From Natrarchaeobaculum aegyptiacum (GTDB lineage Archaea; Halobacteriota; Halobacteria; Halobacteriales; Natrialbaceae), in the NCBI RefSeq assembly GCF_002156705.1, contig NZ_CP019893.1, forward strand, positions 3,038,001-3,102,000: DNA of 64,000 nucleotides. The letters run 5' to 3'. The position numbers were made by a program, and so were the translations under genes. The notes under the pieces were generated by a model. The model had not been told where the DNA came from. It worked only from the letters and a program-made list of their open reading frames with translations, and ran no database searches. Below are positions 59,795 through 64,000 of the stretch, piece after piece (position 1 is the first letter of the stretch; each line of letters opens with the position of its first letter).

Positions 59795-60667
59795 TCACTC
59801 GCCTGCGAGGACGGTCTCGAGGCGGTCGATCAGTTCCGTGTTGCCGACGTGAAGGGGTGCTCGCTGGTGAAGGTCGGTCGGCTCGACCTCGAGGATCGAT
59901 TGCGCTCCATCGGAGGAGCGCCCGCCGGCGGCTTCGACGAGGTACGCGATGGGGTTACACTCGAACTGCAGGCGGAGTTTGCCACGGGGGCTATCCTCGA
60001 GTGCGGGGTACGCGAAGACGCCGCCGTAGGTCAGCACCTGGTTGACGTCGCCGATCATCGCCCCACCGTAGCGGAGTTTGTGGTCCGGATTCGATTCGAC
60101 TTCGCGGACGAACTCGTGGAAGTCGTCGTGCCAGTGTGGGACGCGACCGCCGAAGCCGTAGACGAGCGGATCGTCCGGGAGCGTGACGTCCTCCTCGACG
60201 ACAGTTCGCTCGCCGCCGGTCAGTTCGTACTTCGTGACCGAGCCGTCGCGGGCGTAGGCCATCGTCGTGATCGGCCCGTAGAGGATCCAGCCGGAGGCAA
60301 CCAGCGCGGTCCCCGGTGCGGGGAGCGGTTCGTCGTAGATGCCGAACACCGTCCCCATCGTGTTGTTGGATTTCAGGTTCGACGAGCCGTCGAGTGGATC
60401 GACGGCGACGTACACCTGCTCGTCCCCGCCGTCGATAATTTCCGACCGCTCCTCGCTCGCGTACTGGGCGACGCCGTCGATGGCGGTGAGCCGGTCGGCG
60501 AGTAACTCGTCTGCCCAGACGTCAGCCTCTGCCTGAACCTCGCCGCTTGGGTTCTCCACGTCGGCTTTCCCACGACGGCCCACCAGCCCCTGTCGAATCT
60601 CCGTCGCCGAGCGCGCGATCGTCGAGGCGACCTGTTCGACAGCGGCGTCGATATCGGAGTCCGTCAT
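59795..60667 (-). CDS. fbp: Fructose-1,6-bisphosphatase, class I
   Basis: A 290-aa gluconeogenic phosphatase that converts fructose 1,6-bisphosphate to fructose 6-phosphate. VAVDPLDGSSNLKSNNTMG is the metal-binding active-site segment, SEERSEI and VASGWILYG lie near the substrate site, and LRYGGAMIGDVNQVLTYGG with FECNPIAYLVEAAGG form the fructose/6-phosphate region. It is second in the fba-fbp operon, starting 2 nt after fba. The pair runs gluconeogenesis, which haloarchaea need for growth on amino acids. Confidence 0.94.
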   Translation of the reverse strand: MTDSDIDAAVEQVASTIARSATEIRQGLVGRRGKADVENPSGEVQAEADVWADELLADRLTAIDGVAQYASEERSEIIDGGDEQVYVAVDPLDGSSNLKSNNTMGTVFGIYDEPLPAPGTALVASGWILYGPITTMAYARDGSVTKYELTGGERTVVEEDVTLPDDPLVYGFGGRVPHWHDDFHEFVREVESNPDHKLRYGGAMIGDVNQVLTYGGVFAYPALEDSPRGKLRLQFECNPIAYLVEAAGGRSSDGAQSILEVEPTDLHQRAPLHVGNTELIDRLETVLAGE

Positions 60668-60669
60668 TC

Positions 60670-61464
60670 CTACTCGGTCGCCTCGAGGGCGGCGTCTGCC
60701 GTCTCCTCTTCGTAGACGACGAGCTCGAGAGCGTCGAGGATCCGCGTCGGGTTCTCGCGCTGCCAGACGTTGCGACCGACAGCGAGCCCTTTCGCACCCG
60801 CACCGATTGCTGCCTCGACCGTCGAGAGGAACTCGTAGTCAGACGTCTTGGAGCCACCGCTCATGACGACTTTCATGTCGCCGGCAGCCTTGCAGGCGTG
60901 TTCCATCGCTTCGGGGCTGCCGGGGTACTTGACCTTCGCGATGTCGGCACCCAGCTCGAGGCCGAGACGGGTCGCGTATGAGATGACGTCCGGCTTCGTG
61001 TCGTTTTTGAGACCCTGTCCGCGGGGGTACGACCACATGACGACCGGGAGGTCGTGCTTGCGAGCGTCCTCCTGGACGTCGCGGAACTCTTCGGCCATCT
61101 CGACTTCGTGGTTCGAGCCGCCGTAGAGGGTAAAGCCGACGGCGTCGGCACCCAGTTCCGCCGCGTAGTCGACCGAACAGTTGACCGCCGAGTCGTACTC
61201 GCCCATCCAGAGGTTCGACGTGCCGTTTACCTTGAGCAGGAGGTTCACGTCGTCCTCGAAGCTCGGGTAGTACCCCTCGGCGATCCCCTTCTGGACGGCC
61301 ATCGCGGTGACGGCGTCGTGGGTCGCCGTCTCGAACACCGTCGACGGATCGAGCTTCTCCGGGACCTCCTCGAAGTCGACCGGGCCGTGTTCGAGTCCGT
61401 GGTCCATCGCCAGAATCAGTGACTTGCCGTCGCGAACGATCGGAGAATCGTCGATCGGAATCAT
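60670..61464 (-). CDS. fba: Fructose-bisphosphate aldolase, archaeal class I
   Basis: A 264-aa DhnA-type aldolase that joins dihydroxyacetone phosphate and glyceraldehyde 3-phosphate. MDHGLEHGP is the N-terminal signature, and IAKVKYPGS near residue 177 carries the Schiff-base Lys (Lys177 or Lys179). GADAVGFTLYGGS and GGSKTSDYEF bind the phosphates. The start at 61464 is supported by a TATA box at 61489-61494, 27 nt upstream, so the message is leaderless. The fbp gene follows 2 nt after its stop. Confidence 0.94.
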   Translation of the reverse strand: MIPIDDSPIVRDGKSLILAMDHGLEHGPVDFEEVPEKLDPSTVFETATHDAVTAMAVQKGIAEGYYPSFEDDVNLLLKVNGTSNLWMGEYDSAVNCSVDYAAELGADAVGFTLYGGSNHEVEMAEEFRDVQEDARKHDLPVVMWSYPRGQGLKNDTKPDVISYATRLGLELGADIAKVKYPGSPEAMEHACKAAGDMKVVMSGGSKTSDYEFLSTVEAAIGAGAKGLAVGRNVWQRENPTRILDALELVVYEEETADAALEATE

Positions 61465-61488
61465 CTGCTAGACGGTGCTACAGGCCGG

Positions 61489-61494
61489 TATAAA
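61489..61494 (-). promoter_or_regulatory. TATA box of the fba-fbp operon
   Basis: TTTATA on the minus strand, 27 nt before the fba ATG at 61464, the leaderless spacing. Confidence 0.65.
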
Positions 61495-61597
61495 TCTCTG
61501 ATGGTCCGCCTTTACTGAATTCCTTACTCGAGTTGTACACAATCTTCCCGGTGCTCGAACCGACGCGTGTCCCTCCTCGAGCGCGGGTCCTCGACGG

Positions 61598-62170
61598 TCA
61601 GTCGACCAGCTCTCGAGCGTTGTATCGCCAGGTGCGGACGTGGAGCACATCGAGGTCGAGCAGACGGGCGACCTGTGCGGCGTCGACCGTCGCCAGCCGC
61701 TCGGCAGAGTGGATTCCGGCCTCGGCGAGCGTCTCGGCGTCGGCCGGTCCGACCCCAGCGACCGTCGTCACCGGCGTCGGCCGCGGATAGGGTCGCTCGG
61801 TGCCCCCATCGCCGCCTCCTCGGTCGTCGGAGTCGGTCCGGGAACCGGTCGCCTCGAAAGCCTGCCACTCCTCGTCACCGCTGGCGGCGATCCACTCGCG
61901 CTCGGCCTCGCCGAGGCCGCGGACCGTCGCGGATCGTCCCTCGAGATCGCCGTCGGTCTCGAACGACCACGGTAACGAGAATCGGCGGCGTAACGCGTCC
62001 GCAAGTTCCTCTTCGAGGCCTGCCTCGAGTAACATCCGGTAGGAGTACTCCTTTTTTTCGACGGCCACAGGGTCGACGCCAGCCGCCTCGAGTGCCTCCC
62101 GCTCGTCGTCCTCGAGGGCGTCGCGGTCGACTGCGTCCCTGACGATACGTTCGTTGCTCACGCGAGTCAC
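61598..62170 (-). CDS. HhH-containing haloarchaeal protein
   Basis: A 190-aa protein. The C-terminus (VAGVGPADAETLAEAGIHSA, then LLDLDVLHVRTWRYNARELV) is a helix-hairpin-helix domain that binds DNA non-specifically. The N-terminal half (about residues 1-100) is acidic with YRMLLEAGLEEELADALRRR. A Gly/Asp/Arg linker separates them. It is reminiscent of DUF7409-type haloarchaeal proteins. Function is unknown, perhaps a DNA-repair or replication accessory. It appears to be transcribed alone. Confidence 0.75.
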   Translation of the reverse strand: MTRVSNERIVRDAVDRDALEDDEREALEAAGVDPVAVEKKEYSYRMLLEAGLEEELADALRRRFSLPWSFETDGDLEGRSATVRGLGEAEREWIAASGDEEWQAFEATGSRTDSDDRGGGDGGTERPYPRPTPVTTVAGVGPADAETLAEAGIHSAERLATVDAAQVARLLDLDVLHVRTWRYNARELVD

Positions 62171-62352
62171 CGACTACCAGTAGCTCACACCCTCGTCTCT
62201 TGAAACTTGTCCTCGGTCGACGTGCGGGCAAATTTCACAGATCTGACAGTGTGGTGAGCATCCGGTTGGTGAGCCGGCCGCTATCCATTCGGCCCGGAAG
62301 CGGCCGTCTGCGGTGCCCCCACGCTTACGACGTTCTGGGACGAACGCGAGCC

Positions 62353-63210
62353 ATGGTACGCGATCGACTCGAGCGAATCGGCGTCGTCGGGGCTGGAACG
62401 ATGGGCAGCGGAATCGCACAGGTCGCTGCGACCCACGGCTACGAGGTCGTCCTCCGGGACGTCGACCCCGAGTTCGTCGAGCGCGGCTTCGACGCCATCG
62501 ACGACAGCCTCACACGCCTCGAAAGCCGGGACGCCCTCCCGGACGATTCCGGGACGATTCGCGATCGAATCGAGGGATCGACCGACCTCGAAGCGATCGC
62601 CGACTGCGACCTCGTCGTCGAGGCGGTCGTCGAAGACCTCGATGTAAAGCGCGAGGTCTTCGCCGACCTCGAGGCCACCTGCGACCGGGAGGCCCTGCTG
62701 GCGACGAACACGAGCACGCTGTCGATCACGTCCATCGCTGGCAACCTCGAGCGGCCCGGGCGAGTCGTCGGCATCCACTTCATGAACCCGGTGCCGATCA
62801 TGGACGGCGTCGAGGTCGTCGTCGGCGAGAAGACCAGCGACGACGCGGTCGCACTGGCCCACGAGTTCTCCGGGGACCTCGAAAAGGAGACGTGGGAGGC
62901 CGACGACAGACCCGGATTCGTCGCCAACCGAATCCTGATGCCCTGGATCAACGAGGGGATCCGCGCCTACGACGAGGGCGTCGCGAGCAAGGAAGACGTC
63001 GACCGTGGGATGGAACTCGGGACGAACGTTCCGATGGGACCGCTCCGACTCGCCGATCACATCGGACTCGACGTCTGTTTGCACGCGACGGAGACCCTCC
63101 ACGAGGAACTCGGCGACCGGTACAGACCGGCGTACCTCCTGAAACGGAAAGTCGAAGCCGGCGACCTCGGGAAGAAGAGTGGACGGGGATTCTACGAGTA
63201 CGAGTCCTGA
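62353..63210 (+). CDS. 3-hydroxyacyl-CoA dehydrogenase
   Basis: A 285-aa NAD-dependent dehydrogenase of beta-oxidation or polyhydroxybutyrate metabolism. IGVVGAGTMGSGIAQVAATH is the Rossmann motif at residue 9. LVVEAVVEDLDVKREVFADL binds NAD, and ATNTSTLSITSI, VGIHFMNPVPIMDGVEVV (catalytic His in IHFMNP) and DDRPGFVANRILMPWINEG form the active site. The C-terminal domain ends KKSGRGFYEY. The start at 62353 is chosen over the longer frame. It is probably cytoplasmic and may be paired with an enoyl-CoA hydratase elsewhere. Confidence 0.93.
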   Translation: MVRDRLERIGVVGAGTMGSGIAQVAATHGYEVVLRDVDPEFVERGFDAIDDSLTRLESRDALPDDSGTIRDRIEGSTDLEAIADCDLVVEAVVEDLDVKREVFADLEATCDREALLATNTSTLSITSIAGNLERPGRVVGIHFMNPVPIMDGVEVVVGEKTSDDAVALAHEFSGDLEKETWEADDRPGFVANRILMPWINEGIRAYDEGVASKEDVDRGMELGTNVPMGPLRLADHIGLDVCLHATETLHEELGDRYRPAYLLKRKVEAGDLGKKSGRGFYEYES

Positions 63211-63303
63211 CACTGTCTCCGGTCCGGCACGGTCAGAACGGAATCCGTCGTGGAACCCGAACGCCACCAGAGCGGACCCACGGATAATCCGGGACCGAAC
63301 AGG

Positions 63304-64000
63304 TCAGCGGTGTAGCGGTTTCTCTGCCATCTCACGGCGCAACTCCTCGAGGTGGGCCCGCGAGACGCCCTCCTCGAACGTCTGGATCACCGCGTACACC
63401 TCCGCGCGCGTGACCTTGACGTCGCCTTCGCGGACGACGTCCTCCGGTCGTTCGCGCAGTTCGCGCATGGTTCCGACTGCCAGCAAATACGGAATCGCCC
63501 ACGCAGAGAGCCGGTTCCCGTGGGTCTCGGGAACGACCTCGAGATAGCGCTGGGCGTCGTCGAGGTAGGTCTCGGCACGACCGGTGAGCCGCTGGATCAC
63601 GTTCGTCACGGCGCCGTGGTTCTCCTCGTGGGTGACCGCTTCGACGGGAACGTCCTCGGCCTCGAGCCACTCGGCCGGGAGGTAGACGTTGTTCTCCTCG
63701 TGATAGTCGTTCTCGACGTCCTTCGCGATGTTGACCAGTTGCAAGAGCAGCGCGAACGAACGGGCGTTCGCACGGAGTTCTTCGGCGCGTTCCGGCGAGG
63801 CACCCCGTGAAACGAGTCCCGTGATGAGCGTCCCGACCGTTCCGGCGGCGTACCAGCAGTACTCCTCGAGTTCCTCGAGCGTCTGGAGGCGAAGCCCACC
63901 TTCCTCGGCGTAACGATCGGTGAACATCGCCATCCCGCCGACGAGTTCGCGGACCGGATCGCGCATGATTTCCCGTGGCTCTTCCTCCAGAGACTCGAAA
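63304..64000 (-). CDS. Squalene/phytoene synthase family protein, 5' truncated by window edge
   Basis: The frame is open to the window end, leaving about 231 C-terminal residues visible. LEELEEYCWYAAGTVGTLIT and ALLLQLVNIAKDVENDYHEE contain the second Asp-rich motif (KDVENDY) of the trans-isoprenyl diphosphate synthase fold. It condenses two isoprenyl diphosphates head-to-head to squalene or phytoene. The first Asp-rich motif would be upstream, beyond position 64000. Whether it makes squalene or phytoene cannot be read from the fragment. It converges with the 3-hydroxyacyl-CoA dehydrogenase gene. Confidence 0.9.
   Translation of the reverse strand, partial: FESLEEEPREIMRDPVRELVGGMAMFTDRYAEEGGLRLQTLEELEEYCWYAAGTVGTLITGLVSRGASPERAEELRANARSFALLLQLVNIAKDVENDYHEENNVYLPAEWLEAEDVPVEAVTHEENHGAVTNVIQRLTGRAETYLDDAQRYLEVVPETHGNRLSAWAIPYLLAVGTMRELRERPEDVVREGDVKVTRAEVYAVIQTFEEGVSRAHLEELRREMAEKPLHR

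Noticed and set aside
1-64000. CRISPR arrays, insertion sequences, prophage, tRNA or rRNA genes
   Set aside because: Reading through the window showed no regularly spaced repeats, transposase motifs, tRNA-like T-loops (GTTCRAATC pattern with matching stems) or rRNA sequence. A tRNA scan would confirm.

Overview
The window is about 64 kb of high-GC archaeal chromosome from a halophilic archaeon (class Halobacteria), most likely a Natrialbales-type genus, although the genus cannot be fixed from sequence alone. The evidence is a strongly acidic proteome with Asp/Glu-rich tails, leaderless promoters (a TATA-like box about 27 nt before the ATG), an L7Ae-S28e-L24e-Ndk operon, archaeal EF-1alpha, a FolC-FolP fusion, TmcA, a Bat-type HTH regulator, an archaeal class I aldolase and many haloarchaea-only families. 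I found no tRNA, rRNA, CRISPR array, insertion sequence or prophage. It reads as ordinary chromosome with some accessory islets.

Layout. 1-9.3 kb: a truncated membrane protein, folCP, a soluble PAS chemotaxis transducer, a TIR/zinc-ribbon protein, tpiA, an MBF1 factor, and an overlapping hisC / adenylate-kinase-like / CDP-alcohol phosphatidyltransferase operon. 9.6-20 kb: an acidic protein, an EF-1alpha gene away from its usual ribosomal neighbours, UspA, sucCD, an HTH regulator, a UbiA prenyltransferase, and the rpl7ae-rps28e-rpl24e-ndk operon with a structured leader. 20.4-29.2 kb: tmcA, a class V aminotransferase, an SDR, a GCS2-type ligase, a Tat lipoprotein and DNA ligase. 29.4-38.5 kb: a coiled-coil protein, UPF0058, an iron-box ABC ATPase, small DUF proteins, an Upf1-like helicase, ketopantoate reductase, a probably frameshifted small membrane gene, and DoxX. 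38.9-48.6 kb: a PilB/PilC-type pair, a methyltransferase, a Dps-like ferritin, a five-PAS histidine kinase, a HAD hydrolase and a DUF6735-like protein. 48.7-57.7 kb: a MutS-family ATPase, an MFS transporter, an RND exporter with a COG1361-like partner, a divergent TetR regulator and a Bat-like HTH regulator. 58.1-64 kb: a Tat-exported trypsin-like protease with a small membrane partner, an fba-fbp gluconeogenic operon, an HhH protein, 3-hydroxyacyl-CoA dehydrogenase and a truncated squalene/phytoene synthase.

How the genes work together. Central carbon genes (tpiA, sucCD, fba, fbp) and translation genes form the housekeeping backbone. The most striking regulatory architecture is at 56.0-56.4 kb. 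One perfect 9-bp dyad lies exactly between two divergent TATA boxes, and each transcript appears to begin with a leaderless 46-codon ORF whose stop overlaps the next start by 4 nt: GTGA before the COG1361/RND exporter genes and ATGA before tetR. A second notable site is the rpl7ae leader, whose ends form an 11-bp stem that abuts the Shine-Dalgarno sequence.
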